This document shows, in pieces, positions 25,601 to 34,185 of a DNA stretch of 64,000 nt; within the stretch, counting starts at the first letter, position 1; the number at the start of each line of letters is the position of its first letter. The stretch is taken from positions 84,941 through 148,940 of the forward strand of contig JAAETI010000486.1 in assembly GCA_024228555.1 (NCBI GenBank). The letters run 5' to 3'. The DNA is from a bacterium (GTDB lineage: Bacteria > Actinomycetota > Acidimicrobiia > Spongiisociales > UBA5794). Both the position numbers and the translations under genes were made by a program. The notes beneath the pieces were generated by a model that made no database searches, was not told where the DNA came from, and was given only the letters and a program-made list of their open reading frames with translations.

Positions 25601-25676
25601 GCCGGGGTAGCTCAGTCGGTAGAGCGACGCACTCGTAATGCGTAGGTCACGGGTTCGATTCCCGTCTCCGGCTCCA
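25601..25676 (+). tRNA. tRNA-Thr (anticodon CGT)
   Basis: A full cloverleaf can be drawn. The acceptor stem is GCCGGGG/CTCCGGC with one G-U pair, the D arm is GCTCAGTCGGTAGAGC, and the anticodon stem is ACGCA/TGCGT around loop CTCGTAA (anticodon CGT at 25634-25636, reading ACG). The T arm is CGGGTTCGATTCCCG. The 3' CCA is encoded. Confidence 0.97.
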
Positions 25677-25735
25677 ACTTTCGCATATGTGGTTTCTGCC
25701 GTTAGGTTGGCATTGGAACCTCTTGAGGAGCGTCG

Positions 25736-26299
25736 ATGGCCGAGCAAGCCGATTTCGAGCGTGACGCAATGGAATACGCACCGCAGCTGTATTCCGCCGC
25801 GCTCCGGATGACGCGCAATCCGGCGGATGCGGAAGATGTTGTCCAAGAGACATATCTGAAGGCATATCGGGCTTACGGCACCTTCCAAGAGGGGACCAAT
25901 CTCAAGGCCTGGCTCTACAGGATTCTGACCAACACCTACATCAATCGTTATCGCAAGCAGCAACGCCGGCCATCGGAGGTCGAGCTGGGTGAGCTCCAGG
26001 ATCTCTATCTGTTCCGACGCTTGGGCGAAGCTTCCGGCGCCGAACGCAGCACCGAGGAGTCGGTTCTCGAAGCAATGGTCGACACCGACATCAAAGCCGC
26101 GCTGGAGTCGCTTCCTGAGCGATTCCGGATGCCGGTTCTCCTTGCCGATGTCGAGGGTTTTTCCTACAAGGAGATAGCCGAAATCACTGATGTTCCGATC
26201 GGAACCGTGATGTCACGGCTACATAGGGGAAGAAAAGCGCTCCAAAAGAAGTTGTGGTCATTGGCTGAGCAACGCGGACTTACGGGACCAGGCCAATGA
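25736..26299 (+). CDS. sigR: ECF sigma factor, SigR/SigH (disulfide-stress) type
   Basis: A 187-residue group IV sigma factor. Region 2 runs from [20 protein letters not shown] through [16 protein letters not shown]. Region 4 is [20 protein letters not shown] with the helix-turn-helix [20 protein letters not shown]. These segments are nearly those of Streptomyces SigR and mycobacterial SigH, which respond to thiol oxidation and drive thioredoxin and mycothiol genes. ATG with GAGGAG upstream. The next gene, in an ATGA overlap, is its zinc anti-sigma factor, which secures the assignment. Confidence 0.93.
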   Translation: MAEQADFERDAMEYAPQLYSAALRMTRNPADAEDVVQETYLKAYRAYGTFQEGTNLKAWLYRILTNTYINRYRKQQRRPSEVELGELQDLYLFRRLGEASGAERSTEESVLEAMVDTDIKAALESLPERFRMPVLLADVEGFSYKEIAEITDVPIGTVMSRLHRGRKALQKKLWSLAEQRGLTGPGQ

Positions 26300-26544
26300 A
26301 AGCTGAATGCGACCACGCGGTCGACTATCTGTACCAATACATCGACGAGGAGCTGACATGGTCACGCCGGCTCCGGATTCGGTGGCATCTGAAACGCTGT
26401 GGCCATTGTGTTGATGCCTTTGATTTCGAGGCTCGGCTCAAAGAGCGGATGCGAGAATGTGGCAAAGATGAGCCATCTCAGGAACTTTTCGACCGTATCC
26501 GTGCGTTAATAGACAAAGAGACAGCTGAGTCTCAGGACACCTGA
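26296..26544 (+). CDS. rsrA: RsrA-type zinc anti-sigma factor
   Basis: An 82-residue ZAS-family redox sensor that should bind and silence SigR until its thiols are oxidised. The zinc ligands are C5, H31, C35 and C38 (HLKRCGHC). Their spacing is the same as in Streptomyces RsrA (C11, H37, C41, C44), so the redox switch appears intact. Translationally coupled to sigR. Confidence 0.9.
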   Translation: MKAECDHAVDYLYQYIDEELTWSRRLRIRWHLKRCGHCVDAFDFEARLKERMRECGKDEPSQELFDRIRALIDKETAESQDT

Positions 26545-26598
26545 GCCAGCCGCGTCGGCCAATCCGCACCTGCGGATCGAGAAAGTGAAACGCACCAA

Positions 26599-26793
26599 AT
26601 GTCTGATAACACCCTCAAGGGCAAGCGCATTCTGAGCACTGCCCGACCCCCAAAAGCATCAAGCGAACAGCGTCACTGCGCCAAGAGCGAGTGCGACACC
26701 CTTCTTTCGCGGTACAACCGTCGAGAGTTTTGCTACGCCCACGCTCCCACCAAGTTCCCCCGTCTCCGTGGCCGCGTAGTCCCCGAGCTCTAA
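26599..26793 (+). CDS. Small Cys/His zinc-binding-like protein
   Basis: A 64-residue basic protein with a possible zinc site C27-x4-C32-x12-C45-x2-H48 (HCAKSECDTLLSRYNRREFC). The N- and C-termini are Arg/Lys/Pro-rich. It follows the sigR-rsrA pair by 54 bases on the same strand and could be part of that transcript. I believe similar short proteins with a 'C...C..LS.YN....C..H' pattern occur in other actinomycetes, but no function is known to me. Confidence 0.6.
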   Translation: MSDNTLKGKRILSTARPPKASSEQRHCAKSECDTLLSRYNRREFCYAHAPTKFPRLRGRVVPEL

Positions 26794-26884
26794 GGACCGG
26801 GAGGGGGAAGACGCAAGCACCCCACCCGGGAAGGCGCGAGACGTGGCTGGCTCGGGGCGTGGTGACTGACTATCGTCTCGTTCG

Positions 26885-27172
26885 ATGAAGAAGCCACTTG
26901 AAAACGTCATTCGCGGTCTTGTGCTGCTGTTGTTGTTCGTGCCGGCTCCGCTTGCGATAGTTGGTGCGCCAGCCGCCGTTGCCGATGTCTCGGCGCAGGT
27001 TGTCGCTGCCGAGCCTGCGGTGGTGGTTCCCGAGTCTGAAGAGGAAGCCGCGGAGGATCCTTGGACCGCACGATTCCTCGCTCCAATCGGTGCGGTGCTC
27101 GGTGCCGTTGCCGTTGGGTCGGCTGTGGCCTACTACGTGGTGCGGATTCGTGGGCGCTACCGCGTCGTCTAG
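26885..27172 (+). CDS. Small exported membrane protein
   Basis: A 95-residue protein: an N-terminal hydrophobic signal or anchor (GLVLLLLFVPAPLAIVGA), an acidic middle (VVPESEEEAAEDPW), and a C-terminal membrane helix (LAPIGAVLGAVAVGSAVAYY) with a basic end (RIRGRYRVV). The acidic loop would face outside. No family recognised; codon use is like that of its neighbours. Confidence 0.6.
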   Translation: MKKPLENVIRGLVLLLLFVPAPLAIVGAPAAVADVSAQVVAAEPAVVVPESEEEAAEDPWTARFLAPIGAVLGAVAVGSAVAYYVVRIRGRYRVV

Positions 27173-27229
27173 ACCGGACAGTACTTTCGAACGACCCTGA
27201 GAGTCTTTAGGCGTAGTACTTTGCTTTCC

Positions 27230-28261
27230 ATGGCCACCACCAATTGGGACGGCGCAGTTTCGATAGCGAGACGATTCGCCGGGAATTACCCACTAGAAGG
27301 CACCTATCACGAAGCCCGCTTTGCGCGGCAGGCACCGCTGATGGTCGAACGAGCCACCGCCCTTGTGTCCGCAGAGACCGGTCTCGAAGCTCCCGGCACA
27401 CCGGATATTGCTGTAGTCAGTCGTGTCGAGTGGGTCGAGAACAACATCGCCTCATTCTCTGAGCTGATGGCCCCGGTTACAGATCGACTTGGCGAGACCA
27501 AGAGCGTGGGACGCAACGCCGCGGGTCGCCTCATGTCTGCTGAGCTCGGTGCTTTGCTCGGGTTTCTGTCTCGGCGTGTTCTCGGTCAATACGAACTGGT
27601 GCTTCCGACGAGCGACGGTGGCGACGGTGACACCGTCATGTTTGTCGGGGCCAACGTCCTTGCGATCGAACGGAGATTCGAGTTCCGCCCCGCTGAATTC
27701 CGCTTCTGGGTGGCCTTGCACGAATCGACTCACCGCCTGCAGTTCCAGGGGGTCCCCTGGCTTCGCTCCTACTTCCTGGGACTCGTCGAGGAACTTGTCA
27801 ACGCTTCGAAACCCGAGCCGGGTCGGATGTCTCGTCTTGCGGAGGAGGTGCGTCAGGCGTCATCACAGGGTCGGCCCCTCGTCGATGAGCAAGGGCTATT
27901 CGGGCTGCTGGCCACGCCAGATCAGCGTGAGGTCATCGGAAAGGTGCAAGCGCTCATGTCGCTGCTCGAAGGCCACGGTCACGTCGTCATGGATCGAATC
28001 GGAGAGCGCGAGTTGGTTAGCCAGGCTCGGATGTCGCGCATTCTGGCGTCACGGCGCAATGACCCCCGCACCGCAATGTTCATGAGGCTTGTTGGGCTCG
28101 AGATGAAGATGAAGCAGTACGAGATGGGCGCAAAGTTCATCGAGGGTGTGGAGCGGCAGGCTGGTTGGTCTGCCTTGGATGCGGCGTGGCTGCGACCCTC
28201 GAACCTCCCAACGCTCGCCGAAATCGAGGACCCGGTCTCATGGCTGTACCGGGTGGGTTGA
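27230..28261 (+). CDS. DUF2342-type zinc-dependent metalloprotease-like protein
   Basis: A 343-residue protein of the actinobacterial family sometimes named 'coenzyme F420 biosynthesis-associated' or zinc metallopeptidase. The core motif is ALHESTHRLQFQGVPWLR, containing HExxH (HESTH), followed by helices ending LMSLLEGHGHVVMD, which supplies further His residues typical of the family. Activity is unproven, and a direct role in F420 synthesis is not shown. The ATG used is three codons inside a TTG. The tilS start lies within its last codons. Confidence 0.82.
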   Translation: MATTNWDGAVSIARRFAGNYPLEGTYHEARFARQAPLMVERATALVSAETGLEAPGTPDIAVVSRVEWVENNIASFSELMAPVTDRLGETKSVGRNAAGRLMSAELGALLGFLSRRVLGQYELVLPTSDGGDGDTVMFVGANVLAIERRFEFRPAEFRFWVALHESTHRLQFQGVPWLRSYFLGLVEELVNASKPEPGRMSRLAEEVRQASSQGRPLVDEQGLFGLLATPDQREVIGKVQALMSLLEGHGHVVMDRIGERELVSQARMSRILASRRNDPRTAMFMRLVGLEMKMKQYEMGAKFIEGVERQAGWSALDAAWLRPSNLPTLAEIEDPVSWLYRVG

Positions 28262-29556
28262 GTCAGTTCGGCAACGAGGTATGCGCGGCCGTAGCACGGC
28301 TCCCTGCCGGACCAGTCGTCGTGGCCATCTCCGGTGGTGCCGACTCGGCGGTCGCTGCCTGGGCATGTCATACGGTGCGGCCGCAGGGCCGGGTGCGAGC
28401 CGTACACGTGAACCACGGATGGGCGGCATCTGACCGGCTCCAGCAAGCAGCGGTTGCGATCGCCGAGAAGCTGAGCGTTCCGCTCGAGATCGCGGCGGTG
28501 ACCCCAGAGGAGGGGCCGTCGCCCGAAGGTGCCGCTCGCGAAGTCCGTCTGGCCGCTCTTGTTGCGGCTGCAGGTGGTGACCTGATTGTCATGGGCCACC
28601 ACGCCGATGATGCGGCCGAAACCGTCGTAGGCAATCTATTGCGCGGAGCAGGCGCCACCGGTCTTGCCGGCATCACGCCGGAGCGCTTGCCATTTGTTCG
28701 GCCGCTGATTGGGTTCCGCAGACAGGACCTGCGTGATTTGGCAACCGAGCTCGAGCTGCCCTTTCTCGATGATCCGAGCAACGATGATCGGGAAATCCGT
28801 CGCAACGTAATCAGGCACGACATTCTGCCCGAACTCGATAGCCATATCGATGGGGAGTTGGTCGAGATCGTCGGGAGAAGCGCACAACACCTGGCTGCCG
28901 ACGATGCCTATCTGGACGAGGTGACGCCTCCTGATATCGCGGTGGTGGACGGCGACACGACGCTGCTTGCGGTGGCACCCTTGGTAACCGTCCCTGCCGT
29001 CCTGGCCAAGCGTGCGATCCGGGCGGCGCTCCGCAAAGTCCACCCGCCCTATCCCGGCACTACCCGTGAGGTCGAGGCGGTCCTAGCTGTGACGCTCGGC
29101 AGCACACCGCGCCGAGATCTGGGTGGCGGGTACGTGGTTGAGAAGGAGGGGCCATATGTCGCAATTCACAAGCCCGAGGAACCGATCATCCCCGAGCCGA
29201 TCGAGCTGACTGTGCCCAGCCGTGTTGTTTTTGGCTCTCACATCGTCACGGTTATGCCGGTAACGACTGGCACCGGGACGCACATGTCGCACGATTGGTG
29301 TCGTCTCGCTCTGCCTTCCGGCAGGCTCGCCGTGCGAGCCCCGCAGCGTGGCGACCGTATCGACATTGGGACCGGGAGTAAGAAGGTTGCCGACGCCTTG
29401 AACGAGGCTGGGATCGCAGTTCGGAGGAGGCCAGCTTGGCCGCTGGTCGAGTCCCGTGGCAGAATCGCCTGGGTAGCGGGCGTTCGGGTCGCGGCATGGG
29501 CACGCGTCGAGACGTCGCTGAGTACATGGATTGAGTTTGAAAGGCAGACAACGTGA
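28240..29556 (+). CDS. tilS: tRNA(Ile)-lysidine synthase
   Basis: A 438-residue PP-loop ATPase that changes C34 to lysidine in tRNA-Ile(CAU), so the tRNA reads AUA. The PP-loop is AISGGADSAVAAWA. The conserved GHHADDAAETVVGNLLRGAG and the RRNVIRHDILPEL motif follow, then the C-terminal domain (RGDRIDIG, AWPLVES). Start could be ATG 28240 or TTG 28258; the latter would give a TTGA overlap with the protease stop, as elsewhere in this operon. The tilS-hpt-ftsH order is widely conserved. Confidence 0.93.
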   Translation: MAVPGGLSQFGNEVCAAVARLPAGPVVVAISGGADSAVAAWACHTVRPQGRVRAVHVNHGWAASDRLQQAAVAIAEKLSVPLEIAAVTPEEGPSPEGAAREVRLAALVAAAGGDLIVMGHHADDAAETVVGNLLRGAGATGLAGITPERLPFVRPLIGFRRQDLRDLATELELPFLDDPSNDDREIRRNVIRHDILPELDSHIDGELVEIVGRSAQHLAADDAYLDEVTPPDIAVVDGDTTLLAVAPLVTVPAVLAKRAIRAALRKVHPPYPGTTREVEAVLAVTLGSTPRRDLGGGYVVEKEGPYVAIHKPEEPIIPEPIELTVPSRVVFGSHIVTVMPVTTGTGTHMSHDWCRLALPSGRLAVRAPQRGDRIDIGTGSKKVADALNEAGIAVRRRPAWPLVESRGRIAWVAGVRVAAWARVETSLSTWIEFERQTT

Positions 29557-30122
29557 AGGTTGCAAGAGTCCTCATCTCGGAAGACGAGATCCAAGCCAAG
29601 CTAGCTGAGATGGGTGCGGCCATCACCAAAGACTACGAGGGCAGGGATGTACTGATGATCGGCGTCCTCAAGGGCGCGTTTGTGGTCATGGCAGACCTTG
29701 CTCGTCATGTGCGGCTACCCGTCGAGACGGACTTCATGGCGGTCTCGTCGTACCACGGCGGCACCCACAGCTCGGGGGTTGTGCGCATCGTCAAGGACCT
29801 CGACCAAGAGATCGCCGGTCGCAACGTCCTCATCGTCGAAGACATCATCGACACCGGCCACACCCTCAAATACCTGCTCCGTACGCTTGCGGTCCGCAAG
29901 CCGGCCACGCTTTCTCTTGCCTCGCTCCTGATCAAGGACGATGTTGAGCGCCCCCACTTCGATATTCAATACGAGGGTTTTCACATTCCCAACGAATTCG
30001 TTGTTGGCTACGGTCTCGACTACAACGAGCAGTACCGGAATCTTCCCTACATCGGAGTTATGGACACGGATTCGACGTCGTCGCCAACCGATGTTCAGGA
30101 AGGCTTCAAACTCGCCGAGTAA
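29553..30122 (+). CDS. hpt: Hypoxanthine phosphoribosyltransferase
   Basis: A 189-residue purine-salvage enzyme using PRPP. The PRPP-binding motif is VLIVEDIIDTGHTLKYLL, the flexible loop is FMAVSSYHGG, and GVLKGAFVVMADL and FVVGYGLDYNEQYRNLPYIG complete the family pattern. The start is GTG in a GTGA overlap with tilS. The C-terminal 17 residues (TSSPTDVQEGFKLAE region) extend a little beyond usual. Confidence 0.95.
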   Translation: MKVARVLISEDEIQAKLAEMGAAITKDYEGRDVLMIGVLKGAFVVMADLARHVRLPVETDFMAVSSYHGGTHSSGVVRIVKDLDQEIAGRNVLIVEDIIDTGHTLKYLLRTLAVRKPATLSLASLLIKDDVERPHFDIQYEGFHIPNEFVVGYGLDYNEQYRNLPYIGVMDTDSTSSPTDVQEGFKLAE

Positions 30123-30227
30123 CCACAATGCGTTTTGGCGCCTAGCTAGCGTTGCCGATCGCATATGATGGGTCGCCCCGGCGGCCAACAACCAACAAAC
30201 AACCAACTTGAAGCACCTAGGAGCGAA

Positions 30228-32168
30228 GTGAACCGAACCGCCCGCACGATCCTTGTTTACATGGTCGTCGCCATCCTCGTGATGATGGCGGTGAACGTGT
30301 TCTTACAGGACGCCAACGAGCCAGAGGAGCTTTCGCTCAGCGAGTTCCAGACCGCGCTTGCGGCCGGTGACATCGCCAGCCTGGAGATGAAGACCCGGTC
30401 CGATGAGATTCTTGGCGAGTTTGCTGAGGGTGCGGTTGTCGAGGGAGCCAATTCCGAATTCAGGACGGTCTATCCGGGCGAGTTCGAGGGTCAGCTGACG
30501 GAGATCATCGATAGTTCTGGTCTTGAAGAATTCGTCGTCAACAACGAGAACCCTTCCGCCCTGGCCTGGTTCTTCACCTCGATCTTTCCTTATCTTTTGA
30601 TCTTCGGAATCTTCATCTTCTTCCTGTCCCAGATGCAGGGCGGTGGAAACCGCGTGATGCAATTTGGCAAGGCGAAGGCGAAGCAAGTCAATAAGGACAC
30701 ACCCAAGGTCACCTTCAAAGATGTTGCTGGTGCCGACGAAGCGGTTGAGGAACTCGAAGAGATCAAGGACTTCTTGGCGAGTCCCGGCAAGTTCCGGGCC
30801 ATCGGTGCCAAGATTCCCAGGGGCGTCCTGCTGTTCGGCCCTCCCGGAACCGGCAAGACCCTGCTGGCCCGCGCCGTCGCCGGTGAGGCCGGCGTTCCGT
30901 TCTTCAGTATCTCTGGCTCGGATTTCGTAGAGATGTTTGTCGGTGTTGGCGCCTCGAGAGTTCGCGATCTCTTTGAGCAGGCCAAGCAGAACGGGCCGGC
31001 CATCGTGTTCATCGATGAGATCGATGCTGTCGGGCGTCATCGTGGTGCCGGTCTTGGTGGTGGCCATGACGAGCGTGAGCAGACGCTGAACCAGTTGCTC
31101 GTCGAGTTGGATGGCTTTGATGTCAATACCGGGGTCATCGTGATCGCAGCCACCAACCGTCCCGACATTCTCGATCCTGCGCTGCTCCGACCTGGTCGTT
31201 TTGATCGCCAGGTTGTTGTTGACCGGCCCGATCTCAAGGGTCGCGAGGCGATCCTCGAGGTGCACTCAAAAGGCAAGCCGCTTGACGAAGGTATCTTGCT
31301 CGAGGCACTGGCCCGGCAAACGCCCGGGTTCACCGGCGCCGATCTGGCCAACCTCATCAACGAAGCTGCCTTGTTGGCCGCCCGGCGTGACAAGAAGCTG
31401 ATCTCGATGAGCGAGCTGGAAGAAGCGATTGACCGAGTCATTGCCGGTCCGGAACGCAAGAGCCGTGTCATGCCTGAGGAGGCACGCAAGCTCACCGCAT
31501 ATCACGAGGGTGGGCATGCGCTCGTTGGTTTTGCACTGCCCAACCTGGCTCCAATCCACAAAGTCACGATCATCCCCAGGGGAAGGGCCGGCGGCTACAC
31601 CCTTGCCCTTCCTGTCGAGGACAAGAGCTATGACCGCCGCAGTGAATTGGTGGATCAGCTTGCTTATGCACTGGGGGGCCGGACTGCAGAGGAGCAGGTC
31701 TTTGGCGACCCCAGCACCGGCGCCTCCGACGACATCCAGAAGGCCACGGAGCTGGCTCGGAAGATGGTCACGGAATACGGGATGAGCGATCGGCTCGGAC
31801 CCCTGCGTTATGGAAAGCCCGAGTCGCAAGTCTTCCTGGGTCGTGACTACTCGAGTCGGCAGGAGATGTCAGATGACGTCGCTTCTGCGATCGACGACGA
31901 GATCAGGATGCTGATCAACCAAGCCCACGAGGAAGCGCGGTCGATCATCACCACACACCGCGATGCTCTCGACCGAATCGCTGAGGTGCTGTTGGACAAG
32001 GAGACCGTCGACGCTGACGAAGTGGCTGAGATCTTCGCTGATGTCCCGAAGTGGGAGCACACAGAAGCGGGTGCGCTGCGGATACGTCTGCCAGAGACGC
32101 CGGTGGTCAATGACGGCATGGTGGCATCTTCAGTGAAGGGCGAAGACCCCAAGCCACCACGGGTCTAG
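30228..32168 (+). CDS. ftsH: ATP-dependent zinc metalloprotease FtsH
   Basis: A membrane-anchored AAA+ protease that removes misfolded or short-lived membrane and cytosolic proteins. Two N-terminal membrane helices ([18 protein letters not shown] and [19 protein letters not shown]) flank an external domain. Walker A is FGPPGTGKT, Walker B is [12 protein letters not shown], the second region of homology is [16 protein letters not shown], and the zinc motif is HEGGH. I favour the GTG preceded by AGGAG; an ATG 21 codons upstream is open but has no ribosome site. With the GTG the protein is 646 aa. Confidence 0.96.
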   Translation: MNRTARTILVYMVVAILVMMAVNVFLQDANEPEELSLSEFQTALAAGDIASLEMKTRSDEILGEFAEGAVVEGANSEFRTVYPGEFEGQLTEIIDSSGLEEFVVNNENPSALAWFFTSIFPYLLIFGIFIFFLSQMQGGGNRVMQFGKAKAKQVNKDTPKVTFKDVAGADEAVEELEEIKDFLASPGKFRAIGAKIPRGVLLFGPPGTGKTLLARAVAGEAGVPFFSISGSDFVEMFVGVGASRVRDLFEQAKQNGPAIVFIDEIDAVGRHRGAGLGGGHDEREQTLNQLLVELDGFDVNTGVIVIAATNRPDILDPALLRPGRFDRQVVVDRPDLKGREAILEVHSKGKPLDEGILLEALARQTPGFTGADLANLINEAALLAARRDKKLISMSELEEAIDRVIAGPERKSRVMPEEARKLTAYHEGGHALVGFALPNLAPIHKVTIIPRGRAGGYTLALPVEDKSYDRRSELVDQLAYALGGRTAEEQVFGDPSTGASDDIQKATELARKMVTEYGMSDRLGPLRYGKPESQVFLGRDYSSRQEMSDDVASAIDDEIRMLINQAHEEARSIITTHRDALDRIAEVLLDKETVDADEVAEIFADVPKWEHTEAGALRIRLPETPVVNDGMVASSVKGEDPKPPRV

Positions 32169-32186
32169 GAGATCGTTGTCGGTGGC

Positions 32187-33074
32187 GTGGCCCACATGCT
32201 GACTGAACAGCCTCGCAAAGGGTGGACGATCCGTGATCGTGTGCTGTCGACCGCCGACCACACCTTGATCATGGGAATCGTCAACACGACCCCCGATTCG
32301 TTTTCCGATGGCGGTCGCTACACCGCGGTTGAGGCCGCCGTCGCACACGGTCTTGCACTGTGGAGTCAGGGAGCCGACATCGTCGATGTTGGGGGAGAGT
32401 CGACCCGGCCTGGTGCCGAACCAGTTGCGGAGATCGAGGAGATGTCCCGGGTCGTGCCGGTCGTTCGTGACCTTGTTGCTCAAGACGTGGTCGTGAGCGT
32501 TGACACCATGAAAGCGGCGGTAGCCAATGCGGCGATTGCCGCCGGCGCCCACATCATCAACGATGTCACTGCCCTGGCCGATCCTGAAATGGTCGACGTG
32601 TGCGCCGCATCGGGTGTCGGTGTCGTGCTTATGCATATGCAGGGTGACCCCCAGACCATGCAGGCGAGCCCCGAGTACGGCGACGTTGTGGCAGAGGTCA
32701 GCTCGTTTCTTGAAGATCGGGCCCAGAACGTGATCGGCTCCGGAGTCGACGCATCCCGGATCTGCATTGACCCCGGTATCGGATTTGGGAAGACCTTCGA
32801 CAACAACCTGGAGCTGCTCAGCGGTGTTGATCGCCTCGCCGGCATTGGGTATCCGCTTCTCGTCGGCACCTCTCGCAAAGGATTTCTTGGTGGAATCCTG
32901 CAAGATGCCGGATTTCCTACTACCGCAGAGCAACGTGACCCCGCGACAGCGGCTACGGTGGCGCTCGCAGTCGACGGCGGAGCGTCAGTGGTTCGCGTAC
33001 ACAATGTGGGCCATGCACTCCAGGCGGCGCGAACAGCCGACGCTATGGTTCGGGCTTCACGACGGAGGAATTGA
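32187..33074 (+). CDS. folP: Dihydropteroate synthase
   Basis: A 295-residue TIM-barrel enzyme joining p-aminobenzoate to 6-hydroxymethyldihydropterin diphosphate in folate synthesis. IMGIVNTTPDSFSDGG is the pterin/diphosphate loop, VDVGGESTRPGAEP the second loop, and GTSRKGFLG the C-terminal substrate loop. Start is GTG or an ATG three codons later. Its stop overlaps the next gene (TTGA). Confidence 0.95.
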   Translation: MAHMLTEQPRKGWTIRDRVLSTADHTLIMGIVNTTPDSFSDGGRYTAVEAAVAHGLALWSQGADIVDVGGESTRPGAEPVAEIEEMSRVVPVVRDLVAQDVVVSVDTMKAAVANAAIAAGAHIINDVTALADPEMVDVCAASGVGVVLMHMQGDPQTMQASPEYGDVVAEVSSFLEDRAQNVIGSGVDASRICIDPGIGFGKTFDNNLELLSGVDRLAGIGYPLLVGTSRKGFLGGILQDAGFPTTAEQRDPATAATVALAVDGGASVVRVHNVGHALQAARTADAMVRASRRRN

Positions 33075-33553
33075 GCAAAGTGGCAGGTCTGGAACCGCGA
33101 GGGTTCAAATGGGTTATCGCCGGTCGGCTGGCCATCTCAGAGCGGATTGGTGGCTATGGCTTCCAGCATCGCCGAGTTCGGCGTGAGGAAGAGATCATCT
33201 GGTTGGCTGAGCAAGGAGTCAACTCGGTTGTCTCCTTGATGGCCGGCAATCAGAACCAGGCCGCTTACGAGGGCGCCACGCTGGCCTTCTACCACTACCC
33301 GATCGAGGATGATCTCGATCCAGCCGAAGTCGACAGAGTCTTCGGTGTCCTCGATGACGCCATGAACGCACCGGGCGCCTCTGTCCTGGTGCACCGCGAG
33401 CTGATCGGTGACCTCCTCGTTGGATTGATGGGCGGCTATTTGGTGCATTCCGGTCTCGTCAAAGATCCGATCGTGGCCACCTCGATCATCCAGGAGATCT
33501 CTGGCCGTCCTCTTGGGCCAGAGGGTCGCGGTCTAATCCCGGACGCGGAGTAG
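33071..33553 (+). CDS. Dual-specificity-phosphatase-like protein lacking catalytic Cys
   Basis: A 160-residue protein with the outline of bacterial dual-specificity phosphatases: FKWVIAGRLAISERIGGYGF, the EEEIIWLAEQGVNSVVSLM segment, YHYPIEDD (the general-acid position), then VLVHRELIGDLLVGLMGGYL. At the last position active phosphatases have VHCxxGxxRTG; here the Cys is Arg and the Arg is missing. It is therefore probably a pseudo-enzyme or has a new activity. It sits exactly between folP and folK, where actinomycetes usually carry folB. The start is TTG overlapping folP, or GTG three codons later. Confidence 0.6.
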   Translation: MSKVAGLEPRGFKWVIAGRLAISERIGGYGFQHRRVRREEEIIWLAEQGVNSVVSLMAGNQNQAAYEGATLAFYHYPIEDDLDPAEVDRVFGVLDDAMNAPGASVLVHRELIGDLLVGLMGGYLVHSGLVKDPIVATSIIQEISGRPLGPEGRGLIPDAE

Positions 33554-33556
33554 CCG

Positions 33557-34123
33557 GTGATCCGAGCCGCAATCGGGCTCGGCTCCAATCTGGGCAATCG
33601 AGCCCGCCATATCGGTGACGCGGTTGGTGCTCTGTCCGGGTTGGGATCCCTGGTGGCCGTGTCGTCGCTTTATGAGACTGCGCCCGTGGGCGGCGCCGAG
33701 CAAGGACCCTATATCAACGCCGTTGCCATTCTCGACACAGACCTGCCGGTCCGTGAGCTACTCAAGCGATGCCTCGAGATTGAGAAGGAGCACGGCAGGG
33801 AACGTCGGGAGCGTTGGGGACCTCGGACGCTCGACCTCGATGTATTGCTGTACGGCGAGCAGATTGTGGCAGTGCCGGATCTCACGGTCCCGCACCCTCG
33901 TATTGCGGAACGCCGGTTTGTTCTGGAGCCGCTGTTGGAGATTTGGCCCGATGCTGTTTTGCCTGATGGAACGCCGATATCAGGGTTCCGCGCCGGTGTT
34001 GCCGATCAGGAGGTGCACAAACTTGACACCGTTGTGCCCGATCGCAGGACCTCAGTCGCAGTCCTGGTCGTGGTGACGCTGGCCGTCTTGGTGATTTGGT
34101 GGCTTGGCGACCTGCTGTTGTAG
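33557..34123 (+). CDS. folK: HPPK (folate pyrophosphokinase) with C-terminal membrane helix
   Basis: 6-Hydroxymethyl-7,8-dihydropterin pyrophosphokinase, residues 1-~150: IGLGSNLGNR, SSLYETAPVGG, INAVAILDTDLPVRELL, and the metal/ATP motif RWGPRTLDLDVLLYG. After the usual end of the domain, residues ~165-188 form a hydrophobic helix (SVAVLVVVTLAVLVIWWLGD), a tail that ordinary HPPKs lack; the protein may be tethered to the membrane. The start is GTG, three bases after the upstream stop. Confidence 0.92.
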   Translation: MIRAAIGLGSNLGNRARHIGDAVGALSGLGSLVAVSSLYETAPVGGAEQGPYINAVAILDTDLPVRELLKRCLEIEKEHGRERRERWGPRTLDLDVLLYGEQIVAVPDLTVPHPRIAERRFVLEPLLEIWPDAVLPDGTPISGFRAGVADQEVHKLDTVVPDRRTSVAVLVVVTLAVLVIWWLGDLLL

Positions 34124-34126
34124 CCG

Positions 34127-34170
34127 GGAACTCTTCGAGTTCCTTGGGAGTCCCACTCTGGCGGGACTCC
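34127..34170. terminator. Double stem-loop between convergent folK and ATP-grasp genes
   Basis: Two adjacent perfect hairpins: GGAACTC-TTC-GAGTTCC (34127-34143) and GGAGTCCC-ACTCTGGC-GGGACTCC (34147-34170). Their place between two converging stops suggests bidirectional termination. The first belongs to the GAGTTC/GAACTC palindrome family seen elsewhere in the window. Confidence 0.6.
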
Positions 34171-34185
34171 GGGGCGAAGGGTTTG

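Noticed and set aside
25538..25963. Reverse-strand frame with GDGNRTRDLRITSASLYRLS-type peptide
   Set aside because: It is the antisense reading of the tRNA-Thr gene and sigR start; this peptide is a well-known false ORF over tRNA genes.
30303..31265. 320-codon reverse frame over ftsH
   Set aside because: Antisense to the strongly conserved AAA domain; no independent support.
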